Origin: an uncultured Bacilli bacterium
Lineage (GTDB): Bacteria > Bacillota_I > Bacilli_A > RF39 > UBA660
Length of the DNA stretch: 12,454 bases
Assembly: GCA_947629075.1 (NCBI GenBank)
Contig: CANRCI010000036.1
Location: 1 to 12,454 of the forward strand
Reading direction: 5' to 3'
Under the pieces are notes generated by a model. The model had not been told where the DNA came from. It saw only the letters and a program-made list of their open reading frames with translations, and ran no database searches. The position numbers and the translations under genes were made by a program. Positions 6,497 through 12,454 of the stretch are shown here, piece by piece (the stretch's first letter is position 1; each line of letters begins with the position of its first letter).

Positions 6497-7582
6497 ATGA
6501 AAAAAGTAGGACCATATCTTTTTTTGGCAGTCATTTTATTTGTCCTATTTGGTCTATTAATGATTTATTCTTCATCTTATATTTGGGCTGATTATAAATT
6601 TGGTGATAGCTTTTACTATGTCAAACAACAGGGATTGTTCATAATTGTCGGTATCGTCCTAATGACTATAATCAGCAAGATAGATTATCGCTTGTATGAT
6701 AAATATGCCGTCAAAATATTTATTTCATGTTTAATTCTGTTAGTATTGGTATTAATACCAGGAATAGGTAAAATTAGAAACGGTAGTCGTAGTTGGTTTG
6801 GAATTGGTCCTTTAGGAATTCAACCGAGTGAGTTTTCTAAATTAGGTCTTTTGATTCTCGTTAGTAAGATTCTTTCAAAATCGGAGAAAGTGGCTAAAAA
6901 TTTTAAAAAGGGAATCATTCCCATTCTCTCGCTTTTGTTTTTAGTTTTTTTCCTCATCATGTTACAACCCGATTTTGGAACAGGCATGATTATCGTTATG
7001 AGTATCTTAGCCCTGTTATTTATCGCAGGAGTAAATATAAAGTTTTACATATACAGTTTTCTAATCGGAGTAGTTGGCATAGTTGGGCTAATCATCATGG
7101 CACCATACCGAATGGACCGCATAATTTCCTTTTTAGATCCCTGGAAAGATCCCCTAGGAACTGGGTTTCAAATAATTCAATCTCTGTATGCCATCGGTCC
7201 GGGCGGCATTTTTGGAATGGGTTTTTTAAAGTCGAGGCAAAAGCATTTTTATTTGCCTGAACCTCAAACTGATTTTATATTCTCCATAATTAGTGAAGAA
7301 TTTGGAATTATTGGCATCCTGATTGTAAGTTTTTTCTTTTTATTTATATTTTATTGTGGAATAAAAATTGCTTTAGATAGTAATGATAGTTTTGGTAAAT
7401 ATTTATCTTTTGGGATGATATTTCAAATCCTTTTTCAAGCAATAATGAATTTAATGGTAGTAGTGGGACTAATACCAGTTACTGGGGTAACCCTTCCTTT
7501 TTTATCTTATGGAGGGTCTAGTTTGTTGATTACTCTAGTATCAGTGGGCATACTTTTAAACATCAGTAGTCATAATAGTTAA
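6497..7582 (+). CDS. ftsW: SEDS-family peptidoglycan glycosyltransferase FtsW
   Basis: A 361-residue protein with about ten membrane helices. SEDS landmarks are: NGSRSWFGIGPLGIQPSEFSK (residues 95-115), LQPDFGTG (156-163), the PEPQTDF stretch (255-260) with Asp259 as the likely catalytic Asp, and PFLSYGGSSLL (334-344). It polymerises lipid II into glycan strands with a class B penicillin-binding protein partner. The FSYGG-type ending and the position right after mraY favour FtsW over RodA, though the two paralogues are hard to separate. The ATG at 6497 has AGGTG (6487-6491) 5 nt upstream; an in-frame ATG at 6479 lies before that site and is less likely. The 69-bp gap from mraY shows no convincing hairpin, so the two are probably cotranscribed. 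Confidence 0.87.
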   Translation: MKKVGPYLFLAVILFVLFGLLMIYSSSYIWADYKFGDSFYYVKQQGLFIIVGIVLMTIISKIDYRLYDKYAVKIFISCLILLVLVLIPGIGKIRNGSRSWFGIGPLGIQPSEFSKLGLLILVSKILSKSEKVAKNFKKGIIPILSLLFLVFFLIMLQPDFGTGMIIVMSILALLFIAGVNIKFYIYSFLIGVVGIVGLIIMAPYRMDRIISFLDPWKDPLGTGFQIIQSLYAIGPGGIFGMGFLKSRQKHFYLPEPQTDFIFSIISEEFGIIGILIVSFFFLFIFYCGIKIALDSNDSFGKYLSFGMIFQILFQAIMNLMVVVGLIPVTGVTLPFLSYGGSSLLITLVSVGILLNISSHNS

Positions 7583-7603
7583 TTATGAAATTTATATATA
7601 TTA

Positions 7604-7632
7604 TTGATATTGAAATGATTAAATTATATAAT
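7604..7632 (+). promoter_or_regulatory. Distal candidate promoter upstream of the 7751 gene
   Basis: TTGATA (7604-7609), a 17-nt spacer and a perfect TATAAT (7627-7632), the latter inside the palindrome AATTATATAATT (7622-7633). The region is very AT-rich, so a chance match is possible. Transcription would start near 7639, about 110 nt before the next gene. Confidence 0.45.
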
Positions 7633-7694
7633 TGAACTATAGATGAGAAATCTTTAAATCTTATTGGTAATTATGGAGATAAATGGTTTCTCGA

Positions 7695-7723
7695 TTGACT
7701 AAAATGCTTTTTTGTGTTATACT
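7695..7723 (+). promoter_or_regulatory. Proximal sigma-A promoter of the 7751 gene
   Basis: TTGACT (7695-7700), a 17-nt spacer and TATACT (7718-7723), with TGT directly before the -10 (7715-7717), giving an extended -10. The start would be near 7730, 20 nt before the ATG. Confidence 0.78.
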
Positions 7724-7750
7724 ATGGCAGAAAAAAAGGGATGATGTTTA

Positions 7751-8224
7751 ATGGTTAATATTACTGAGAAGTTCGTCGATGCTGTTAAAGACATGATAAC
7801 GATTAAAAAAGAGGATCGTAAGAAGCTTAAACTTATAAGAAATGATCCTCGTTATAGAAAAATGACGAGAGATTTTCGTGATAATAATGCTAGAATTAGA
7901 AGACTACAAGTAAAATCAGGTGCTTTTAAATTAGCAAGTTATGGGTTTTATTTAGTTACCGCTGCTAAGTTTATCGGCTTTTTAGGAACTGGTACTGGAG
8001 TAGTAACAATAGCGTTAACTGGTATTTTAGGAACGATTGCTCGTTTTAAATCAGATGACCCAATCGATAAAGCTCTTGTTAAGAGATTAGCTGATCAGAA
8101 TGCTGTAATCATTACCGATATCACATCACTTGAAAAAAATGGTATTATAACTGCTAAAAAGAATGGTAATCCAAAAACAATTCCAGCTACTAATTCTTTG
8201 TATTCAAACAAACCTAAAAAATAA
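7751..8224 (+). CDS. Small basic protein with a glycine-rich membrane hairpin, unknown function
   Basis: A 157-residue protein I do not recognise. Residues 1-57 are strongly basic and probably helical (many Lys and Arg, e.g. KKEDRKKLK at 19-27 and NARIRRL at 46-52). Residues 61-98 are hydrophobic and glycine-rich (FIGFLGTGTGVVTIALTGILG), enough for one long or two short membrane segments in a hairpin. The tail (99-157) is polar, with a KRLADQNAVIITDITSLEKNG helix-like part and a Pro/Lys-rich end. The start follows AAAGGGA (7735-7741) by 9 nt; two ATGs just upstream (7741, 7744) are out of frame and stop at once. It is a single gene with its own extended -10 promoter, followed by the glyS leader. 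The charge pattern suggests a membrane-bound protein with cytoplasmic ends, possibly touching nucleic acid; that is only inference. Confidence 0.65.
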   Translation: MVNITEKFVDAVKDMITIKKEDRKKLKLIRNDPRYRKMTRDFRDNNARIRRLQVKSGAFKLASYGFYLVTAAKFIGFLGTGTGVVTIALTGILGTIARFKSDDPIDKALVKRLADQNAVIITDITSLEKNGIITAKKNGNPKTIPATNSLYSNKPKK

Positions 8225-8232
8225 TTTTAGAG

Positions 8233-8261
8233 TTTACTTTTTGAAATGTTTATATTAAACT
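8233..8261 (+). promoter_or_regulatory. Weak candidate promoter of the glyS leader
   Basis: TTTACT (8233-8238), a 17-nt spacer and TAAACT (8256-8261), each matching consensus at four of six positions. A start near 8268 would leave only about 75 nt before the T-box motif. TTGAAA at 8241 has no -10 at normal spacing. Readthrough from the 7751 gene is an alternative. Confidence 0.35.
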
Positions 8262-8272
8262 AAAATATGTAA

Positions 8273-8396
8273 ATATATAGAAAACGATGACGGGGTTGGA
8301 ATCCCAACAGTTATATCAAATGAGAGATTCTTCTTGAATAAATAAGGTGGAACCGCGATAATTCGTCCTTATGCTATTCGGGGAGTTTTTTCTTTT
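8273..8396 (+). ncRNA. T-box riboswitch leader of glyS, unusually short
   Basis: The conserved T-box sequence AAGGTGGAACCGCG is at 8344-8357. The antiterminator folds cleanly: ATAAGG (8342-8347) with CCTTAT (8367-8372), the 7-nt bulge TGGAACC (8348-8354), and GCGA (8355-8358) with TCGT (8363-8366) around TAAT. The bulge begins TGGA, which matches a tRNA end U-C-C-A, and bacterial tRNA-Gly has U73, so glycine sensing fits the downstream gene. The part before the motif is only about 70-120 nt and shows no canonical Stem I with AG bulge and distal loop; instead there is a small hairpin at 8293-8305 (GGG/CCC) with a 7-nt loop TTGGAAT holding a GGA glycine codon, or alternatively GTTGG/CCAAC (8295-8308). 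A T-run at 8386-8391 marks the termination site. T-box identity is firm; its upper structure is inference. Confidence 0.88.
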
Positions 8397-8418
8397 CATC
8401 GTTTGGAAGGAGAATATT

Positions 8419-9789
8419 ATGGATGAATTTAAAATGGAAGACTTAGTTAATTATTGTAAAAAATATGGGTTTATATTTCAGGGAAGTGAGATATATGGCG
8501 GACTTGCTAATACCTGGGATTATGGACCTCTAGGTAGTAGATTCAAAAATAATGTCAAAGATGCCTGGCGAAAAAGATTTATTCAGGAGCGTAAAAACGC
8601 TTATGAGTTAGATGCTGATATTTTGATGCATCCTCGTGTTTGGGAAGCGAGTGGTCATGTTGAAAGTTTTGCTGACCCTCTAGTGGATTGTCGCGAATGT
8701 AAAACTAGACACCGCGCTGATAACTTGATCAACGACTATACCCACAGTAGTCTTGGAGATAAATTGAGTAATGAAGAAATGGTTCAATACTTGAAAGATA
8801 ATAAAGTTCCTTGTCCTAAATGTGGTAAATCTAATTTTACCGATATCAGACAATTCAAGCTTATGTTTGAGACTCATCGTGGAGTGGTTCAAGATTCTAA
8901 GAGTATCGTTTACTTGCGACCAGAAAATGCCCAAGGGGAGTACGTTAACTACTTAAACGTTTTACGAAGCATGCGTTGTAAATTACCTTTTAGTATTGGT
9001 CAAATTGGTAAAGCTTTTAGAAATGAGATTACACCAGGTAACTTTACTTTTAGAACTATTGAGTTTGAACAAATGGAATACCAAACCTTTTGTAAAGAGG
9101 GAGAAGATACTAAGTTATACAATTACTTTAAGGAATACGGTAAGAAATTTTACATGGATTTAGGTATTCCAGAAGAGAAACTTCGTTTTCATGATCACGA
9201 AAAACTTGCTCACTACGCTAAAGAGGCTTGTGACATCGAGTTTAAATTTCCATTTGGTTGGGGTGAAATAAACGGTACGCATAACCGTACTAATTTTGAT
9301 TTATCACGTCATCAAGAATACAGTAAAGAGTCAATGGAATACTTAGATGAAGAAACGCGTGAAAAATTTATTCCATATATCATCGAATCGACTTATGGAC
9401 TTGATCGTACTTGTTTGGCTCTTTTATTCAATGGATATCATAAAGAAAAATTAGAAAATGGTGAAGAAAGAGAAGTTATGAAGCTTCATCCATTTCTAGC
9501 ACCATATAAAGTAGTAGTTTTACCACTGATAAAAAAATATCACGCTGAAAAAGCTAATGAAATATATGAAATGTTAAGTAAACATTTTATGTGTGACTAT
9601 GACGAGAGTGGCAATATTGGTAAAAGATATCGAAGAAGTGATATAATTGGAACACCATTTGCCATTACGATCGATGATAATACTTTAAAGGACAATACAG
9701 TAACTGTTCGTGACCGTGATACGATGGAACAAATTACTTTGAATGTCGATGAAGTTGTAAAATATGTAGAAGATAGAATTAAGTTCTAA
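8419..9789 (+). CDS. glyS: Glycyl-tRNA synthetase, alpha2 type
   Basis: A 456-residue class II synthetase of the homodimeric form found in many Gram-positives and mycoplasmas. It charges tRNA-Gly in the cytoplasm. Visible landmarks are: the N-terminal FIFQGSEIYGGLANTWDYGP (18-37), an inserted zinc-site region with Cys91, Cys94, Cys132 and Cys135, motif 2 around FRNEITPGNFTFRTIEFEQME (200-220), WGEINGTHNRTNFDL (281-295), motif 3 STYGLDRT (324-331), and a C-terminal anticodon-binding domain from about 360, with the GKRYRRSDIIGTPFAITID signature (401-419). The start at 8419 has AAGGAG (8407-8412) 6 nt upstream. An in-frame ATG at 8371 lies inside the T-box hairpin and is rejected. Expression should rise when uncharged tRNA-Gly accumulates. 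Assignment is certain. Confidence 0.97.
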   Translation: MDEFKMEDLVNYCKKYGFIFQGSEIYGGLANTWDYGPLGSRFKNNVKDAWRKRFIQERKNAYELDADILMHPRVWEASGHVESFADPLVDCRECKTRHRADNLINDYTHSSLGDKLSNEEMVQYLKDNKVPCPKCGKSNFTDIRQFKLMFETHRGVVQDSKSIVYLRPENAQGEYVNYLNVLRSMRCKLPFSIGQIGKAFRNEITPGNFTFRTIEFEQMEYQTFCKEGEDTKLYNYFKEYGKKFYMDLGIPEEKLRFHDHEKLAHYAKEACDIEFKFPFGWGEINGTHNRTNFDLSRHQEYSKESMEYLDEETREKFIPYIIESTYGLDRTCLALLFNGYHKEKLENGEEREVMKLHPFLAPYKVVVLPLIKKYHAEKANEIYEMLSKHFMCDYDESGNIGKRYRRSDIIGTPFAITIDDNTLKDNTVTVRDRDTMEQITLNVDEVVKYVEDRIKF

Positions 9790-9818
9790 TTGCTTTTTTA
9801 TAGTTTTTATGTTAAAAT
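9790..9818 (+). promoter_or_regulatory. Candidate extended -10 promoter of the PP2C-like gene
   Basis: TTGCTT (9790-9795), a 17-nt spacer and TAAAAT (9813-9818), with TGT (9810-9812) directly before the -10. It starts right after the glyS stop codon; no terminator is visible between the two, so readthrough may also contribute. Confidence 0.58.
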
Positions 9819-9845
9819 ATTGGTTAATTTTTAGGGGGTTTTAAA

Positions 9846-10919
9846 ATGATAAATAATAATAGAGATTTAGATAATTATTTAGAGACTTATAGTAAACGCT
9901 TTAAAATGTCTAAAGATGAGTTGTTCAATTACATAATAAAATATGGAATTAGTACTTGTTATGCTTTAAATGGTAATTCGCCAAGAGTAATATTTAATGA
10001 TAATTACAGTTGTGATCTTTTAAATATTAAACAGAGTTTATCTTCTTTATTGCATAATAGAACTCATTTAGATATTTCTCTAGTAGACAGTTTTGTCAAA
10101 ATTTTTAATCACATGATGGTAAAAAGAGATTTAACGGTTAAAGAAAATAATTTTACTAACAATATATCTTTTGCGTTTTTTCATAACGATAAAGTAAAAG
10201 AGTTATCTAAAGATATCAATTATAATAATATAACTATTGAATCTAAAGTAATAGATAATCTAATGATTAGAAATAATTTAGAGAACAACAATTATCGTTT
10301 GATGATGAAGGGATTTAATACTACTAGTGATATTTCAGCTTTATTAGTTAGTCATCCTAGATTAAAAAATGTCAAGATGGCTGTTTTGTACGACGATGTT
10401 TCTAGTGATAATCGCAAATTAGTTACTGATATGTTGAAGAAATGGTTTATAGATATAGATAAATATAGAGAACAATTAGATAGTGTTAAAAATCAAGAAG
10501 TTTTCTCGAAAGAAATTTATAAAATTATTTCTAAAATTAAGAAAGAATTAAAGAATAGACAAGATAAAAACTATTCAGGACACTTGAGTTTAGCCGTTGT
10601 CAACAGTACTAACGGTCAAGCTTATTTATCCAATATTGGCGATAATGCTATCTATACGAGAAAGAATAGAATGATAAGTAAAGATAAGTTTGAAAACAAA
10701 GAATTTAACTATTATCAAAGTACACCTAAAGCAATTGATATCATAAATTATGACGATGAGGATTACGATGAGTTGATCCTTGCTGATAAAAGTGTCGGTG
10801 TAATTAATAATTCTGATTATCCTCAAGATAGTTTGAGTTTTGGTGAACTTCCTAAATATCTAGTCAACAAAAAGAATAATAAGGGAGCAGTATTAGTTTT
10901 AAAAAAAGAAAGAAAATAA
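9846..10919 (+). CDS. Protein with a degenerate PP2C phosphatase-like C-terminal half, unknown function
   Basis: A 357-residue soluble protein with no membrane helix or signal. Residues 1-145 match nothing I recognise. From about 150 the order of strands recalls PP2C phosphatases: KMAVLYDDVSSD (177-188) at the place of the VFDGHGG motif, LSLAVVNSTNGQAYLSNIGD (247-266) followed by NAIY (267-270), matching the xLYVANVGDSR strand pair, and DELILADKSVGVINN (308-322), matching the LILASDGLWDVL motif with Asp313 in the metal-binding position. The last strand (GAVLVLKK, 347-354) lacks the DN pair normal before it. So the fold is plausible but several metal ligands are changed, and it may be a pseudophosphatase or a divergent enzyme. 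AGGGGG (9833-9838) lies 7 nt before the ATG. It sits alone between glyS and rpsO with its own promoter. The coding call is sure; the family call is tentative. Confidence 0.55.
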   Translation: MINNNRDLDNYLETYSKRFKMSKDELFNYIIKYGISTCYALNGNSPRVIFNDNYSCDLLNIKQSLSSLLHNRTHLDISLVDSFVKIFNHMMVKRDLTVKENNFTNNISFAFFHNDKVKELSKDINYNNITIESKVIDNLMIRNNLENNNYRLMMKGFNTTSDISALLVSHPRLKNVKMAVLYDDVSSDNRKLVTDMLKKWFIDIDKYREQLDSVKNQEVFSKEIYKIISKIKKELKNRQDKNYSGHLSLAVVNSTNGQAYLSNIGDNAIYTRKNRMISKDKFENKEFNYYQSTPKAIDIINYDDEDYDELILADKSVGVINNSDYPQDSLSFGELPKYLVNKKNNKGAVLVLKKERK

Positions 10920-10922
10920 AAC

Positions 10923-10951
10923 TTGATTAATTTGTAAAACTAATGTATATT
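10923..10951 (+). promoter_or_regulatory. Sigma-A promoter of rpsO
   Basis: TTGATT (10923-10928), a 17-nt spacer ending in TG, and TATATT (10946-10951). The start near 10958 leaves a leader of about 77 nt before the rpsO ATG. Confidence 0.65.
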
Positions 10952-10957
10952 ATTAGT

Positions 10958-11034
10958 GGTACTTGACCTAGGTAAAGGATTATCCGACCTTTTCTTGGAT
11001 TAAGCGAATAAATATTGATAGGAGGATTGAAAAA
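10958..11034 (+). promoter_or_regulatory. Structured 5' leader of rpsO, possible S15 autoregulatory element
   Basis: The leader is richer in GC than its surroundings and holds competing pairings: AAAGG (10974-10978) with CCTTT (10988-10992); AGGT (10970-10973) with ACCT (10987-10990); ATCC (10982-10985) with GGAT (10997-11000). S15 is known to repress its own message in several bacteria by binding a structured leader. I cannot match this one to a known S15 leader class, so the regulatory role is inference. Confidence 0.33.
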
Positions 11035-11304
11035 ATGGCTTTAACTAAAGAAGAAAAAGAAAAGATTGTTAAAAAGTTTGCAAGAAGTAAGAATGATACT
11101 GGTTCTGCTGAAGTTCAAATAGCAATTCTTACTGAAGAAATCAATAATTTAACAGAGCACTTAAAAGAACATACTCACGATTTCCATTCACGTCGTGGAC
11201 TATTAAAAAAAGTTGGACAGAGAAGAAATATGTTAAATTATCTTGCTAAAAAAGATGTTAACAGATATCGTGAAGTTGTTAAACAATTAGGTTTAAGAAA
11301 ATAA
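11035..11304 (+). CDS. rpsO: Small ribosomal subunit protein uS15
   Basis: An 89-residue protein, the standard length for bacterial S15. The all-helical sequence has the conserved FARSKNDTGSAEVQIAILTE (15-34), the rRNA-contacting HTHDFHSRRGLLKKVGQRR (46-64) and the tail YLAKKDVNRYREVVKQLGLR (69-88). It binds the central domain of 16S rRNA early in 30S assembly. A perfect AGGAGG (11020-11025) lies 9 nt before the ATG. The gene is followed by a strong terminator and then pnp, the common bacterial order rpsO-pnp. Assignment is certain. Confidence 0.98.
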   Translation: MALTKEEKEKIVKKFARSKNDTGSAEVQIAILTEEINNLTEHLKEHTHDFHSRRGLLKKVGQRRNMLNYLAKKDVNRYREVVKQLGLRK

Positions 11305-11319
11305 TTAATATATATAAGT

Positions 11320-11351
11320 AGACACTATATTTTTTAGTGTCTTTATTTTTT
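11320..11351 (+). terminator. Rho-independent terminator between rpsO and pnp
   Basis: AGACACTA (11320-11327) pairs perfectly with TAGTGTCT (11335-11342) around a 7-nt loop, followed by a T-rich tail to 11351. No promoter is evident between it and pnp, so pnp is likely expressed by partial readthrough, as known for the rpsO-pnp pair of E. coli. Confidence 0.88.
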
Positions 11352-11375
11352 ATGATAAGTATTATGGAGGTAAAA

Positions 11376-12454
11376 ATGAAGAGAGTATTTGAAAAAGATT
11401 TTAGAGGAAGAAAATTAGTTGTTGAACATGGTGAAGTAGCTAAACAAGCTCATGGGGCAGTGTTAGTTAGATATGGGGATACAGTTGTTTTATCGACTGC
11501 GGTTGTCTCTAAAAATGTTAACATTTTGGCTGATTTTTTTCCACTTATGGTTTTATATCAGGAAAAGCTTTATTCGGTTGGTAAGATTCCAGGAGGATTT
11601 ATTAAAAGAGAAGGAAGACCAACTGAAAATGCAACGCTGGCTGCTCGTATGATTGACCGTCCAATGCGACCACTTTTCCCAGAAGGATTTAAAAATGAAG
11701 TTCAGATCGTCAATACTGTTTTATCGGTTGAACAAGATAATTCACCAGAAATTACTGCTCTTTTTGGATCAAGTCTTGCTACATCGATCAGTAAGATTCC
11801 GTTTGATGGACCAATTGCAGGAGTAAAAGTTGGACGAGTAGACGGCGAATTTATTATCAATCCAACTCCTTCAGAATTAGAGCGCAGTGATATCGATTTG
11901 ACAGTAGCTGGTACGAAAGATGCGATTAACATGGTTGAATCTAGTGCTAAAGAAGTCAGTGAAGATGATATGCTAGAAGCTTTGATGTTCGGTCATGAAG
12001 CAGTAAAAGAACTCATCAGTTTCCAAGAAGAAATCATCAGTGAGATTGGTGAAGAAAAAATGGAATACGAAGTGCTTGAGATCAGTGATCAGTTAAAAGA
12101 AGAAGTAGAAAGTCTTTGCCGTGATAAATTAAATGAAGCAATGCGTATCGAAGATAAAATTAAAAAATACGAAGAGATAGATCGCGTTAAAGAAGAAGTA
12201 CTTGCTAAATATGAAGAAAAGTTTAGTGATATTGATAAAGATGAATTAAAGGAACTTTTAACTAAAGTAAAATTGGTTTTAGAAAAAGTAGAGTATGAGA
12301 TTTTTAGAAAAATAGTTGTCAGTGAACATACTCGTGCTGATGGTCGAAAGATGGATGAAATTCGTGAACTTTCAGCAAGTATTGACATTTTACCTAGAAC
12401 TCATGGTTCAGCGTTGTTTACTCGTGGACAAACTCAAAGTTTATCGATTACGAC
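11376..12454 (+). CDS. pnp: Polyribonucleotide nucleotidyltransferase (PNPase), 3'-truncated by the window end
   Basis: The frame runs from the ATG at 11376 to the last base without a stop, giving 359 complete codons of a protein usually about 700 residues. GGAGG (11366-11370) is 5 nt upstream. PNPase degrades RNA 3' to 5' with phosphate and is a trimer. The first RNase PH domain has ADFFPLMVLYQEKLYSVGKI and the following PGGFIKREGRPTE (encoded about 11529-11626), then ARMIDRPMRPLFPEGF (about 11641-11689). A helical, Glu/Lys-rich linker follows (about 11940-12310), and the second RNase PH domain begins with RADGRKMDEIRELS (about 12334-12375) and the start of its catalytic half, PRTHGSALFTRGQTQSL (about 12391-12441). 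KH and S1 RNA-binding domains would lie beyond the window. Assignment is certain. Confidence 0.97.
   Translation, partial: MKRVFEKDFRGRKLVVEHGEVAKQAHGAVLVRYGDTVVLSTAVVSKNVNILADFFPLMVLYQEKLYSVGKIPGGFIKREGRPTENATLAARMIDRPMRPLFPEGFKNEVQIVNTVLSVEQDNSPEITALFGSSLATSISKIPFDGPIAGVKVGRVDGEFIINPTPSELERSDIDLTVAGTKDAINMVESSAKEVSEDDMLEALMFGHEAVKELISFQEEIISEIGEEKMEYEVLEISDQLKEEVESLCRDKLNEAMRIEDKIKKYEEIDRVKEEVLAKYEEKFSDIDKDELKELLTKVKLVLEKVEYEIFRKIVVSEHTRADGRKMDEIRELSASIDILPRTHGSALFTRGQTQSLSIT

Noticed and set aside
8371..8418. In-frame ATG that would extend GlyRS by 16 residues
   Set aside because: It lies within the antiterminator and spans the T-run of the T-box, has no ribosome site, and the ATG at 8419 has AAGGAG 6 nt upstream.
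10966..10973. ACCTAGGT palindrome in the rpsO leader as a repressor site
   Set aside because: Eight bases are too short to call, and the bases are better used in alternative RNA pairings of the leader.
12089..12388. Minus-strand open frame of 99 codons inside pnp, and other minus-strand frames in the window
   Set aside because: They are Ser/Ile-rich or low-complexity antisense images of well-identified genes, without ribosome sites or recognisable domains.
1..12454. Mobile elements, CRISPR arrays, tRNA or rRNA genes
   Set aside because: No transposase or integrase, no regularly spaced repeats, and no cloverleaf or rRNA-like sequence was seen.

Overview
The window is a stretch of an AT-rich, low-GC Gram-positive-type genome (Bacillota; the mix of genes fits an uncultured Bacilli/Erysipelotrichia/RF39-like lineage, but nothing here fixes the taxon). 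The grounds are: strong AGGAGG or AGGTG ribosome binding sites, near-consensus sigma-A promoters, a T-box riboswitch in front of an alpha2-type glycyl-tRNA synthetase, a lipoprotein cyclophilin and peptidoglycan genes. All genes lie on the + strand. The code looks standard: Trp is TGG, and no reading frame needs TGA as a sense codon. Of the 12 visible stop codons, 11 are TAA, one is TAG and none is TGA.

Layout. (1) 2-3661, envelope block: the 3' part of a Wzx-type polysaccharide flippase, an overlapping cyclophilin lipoprotein (ppiA-like), a terminator, a membrane-anchored thioredoxin-fold protein (CGFC), a second terminator, and a DPM1/GtrB-type glycosyltransferase with its own promoter. (2) 3667-5353, a two-gene operon: an unusual protein joining a two-helix VirB2/TrbC-like module to a coiled linker and a glucosaminidase-like wall hydrolase domain, then an unrecognised membrane-anchored secreted protein. 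(3) 5409-7582, lipid II pathway and septal glycan synthesis: mraY directly followed by ftsW, without murD or murG between them. (4) 7604-8224, a small unknown membrane protein behind two tandem promoters. (5) 8233-9789, glyS under a very short T-box leader. (6) 9790-10919, an unrecognised 357-residue protein whose C-terminal half looks like a degenerate PP2C phosphatase. (7) 10923-12454, rpsO with a possible regulatory leader and a strong terminator, then the 5' part of pnp, cut by the window end.

How the genes fit together. Much of the first 7.6 kb concerns the outside of the cell: glycan lipid transfer (glycosyltransferase, flippase), lipid II synthesis and polymerisation (mraY, ftsW), wall cleavage (glucosaminidase fusion) and extracytoplasmic folding (cyclophilin, thioredoxin-like). 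The exported proteins here carry an even number of outward-facing cysteines, which makes the surface-anchored CGFC protein a candidate partner for their disulfides. The second half is housekeeping translation and RNA metabolism.

Most interesting: the VirB2-like/glucosaminidase fusion and its possible link to the CGFC protein, the shortened glyS T-box with an atypical terminator arrangement, and the PP2C-like protein of unknown role.
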